Shown: piece by piece, positions 5,530-5,547 of the stretch | Numbering within the stretch: position 1 is the first letter of the stretch | How the letters are laid out: every line of letters begins with the position of its first letter | Assembly: GCA_934436245.1 (NCBI GenBank) | Contig: CAKSAM010000064.1 | Location: forward strand, 1-5,547 | Origin: an uncultured Acetatifactor sp. | Lineage (GTDB): Bacteria; Bacillota; Clostridia; Lachnospirales; Lachnospiraceae | DNA length: 5,547 nucleotides | Direction of reading: 5' to 3' | The notes under the pieces: generated by a model | Told to the model about the DNA's origin: nothing | Database searches by the model: none | What the model saw: the letters and a program-made list of their open reading frames with translations, nothing else | Program-made: the position numbers and the translations under genes

Positions 5530-5547
5530 ATTGGAGATACTGTGGAT

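Overview
The window looks like a chromosomal stretch from a gut-type Firmicute of the Lachnospiraceae/Clostridia. The protein sequences, the strong AGGAGG-type ribosome binding sites, TATAAT promoters, TTG starts and the DUF3791/DUF3990 families all point that way. This placement is inference from protein character, not a database match. Every gene I can support lies on the minus strand, so the biological reading order runs from right to left.

Layout in transcription order: (1) At the right edge is a dyad-rich regulatory region with a possible plus-strand promoter for a gene outside the window. (2) Next come a small ArsR/SdpR-type repressor and, overlapping its 3' end by 26 nt, a multi-pass SdpI-family membrane protein with a C-terminal PH-like soluble domain. 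This is a regulator/immunity pair like Bacillus subtilis sdpRI. (3) After a 251-nt AT-rich gap with palindromes and a promoter comes a three-gene cassette: DUF3791, DUF3990, DUF3791. Both junctions are ATGA stop/start overlaps. The middle gene is broken: its beginning and end are recognisable but lie in different frames, and a central segment is missing. (4) Then comes a full-length two-domain PPK2-type polyphosphate:AMP phosphotransferase followed by a clear intrinsic terminator. (5) Last is homoserine dehydrogenase (hom) with its own extended -10 promoter and a C-terminal ACT domain. The final 86 bases hold a GC-rich segment with small inverted repeats and no gene I can support.

hom (threonine/methionine branch of aspartate metabolism) and the PPK2 enzyme (ADP formed from AMP and polyphosphate) are ordinary metabolic genes and appear to be separate units. 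The arsR-sdpI pair should form one autoregulated operon. The most interesting element is the cassette. Its tight coupling, two small partner proteins around one larger protein, and operator-like palindromes resemble a toxin-antitoxin or interaction module. The presumed effector has been inactivated by an internal, frame-changing deletion, while both small partners remain open.
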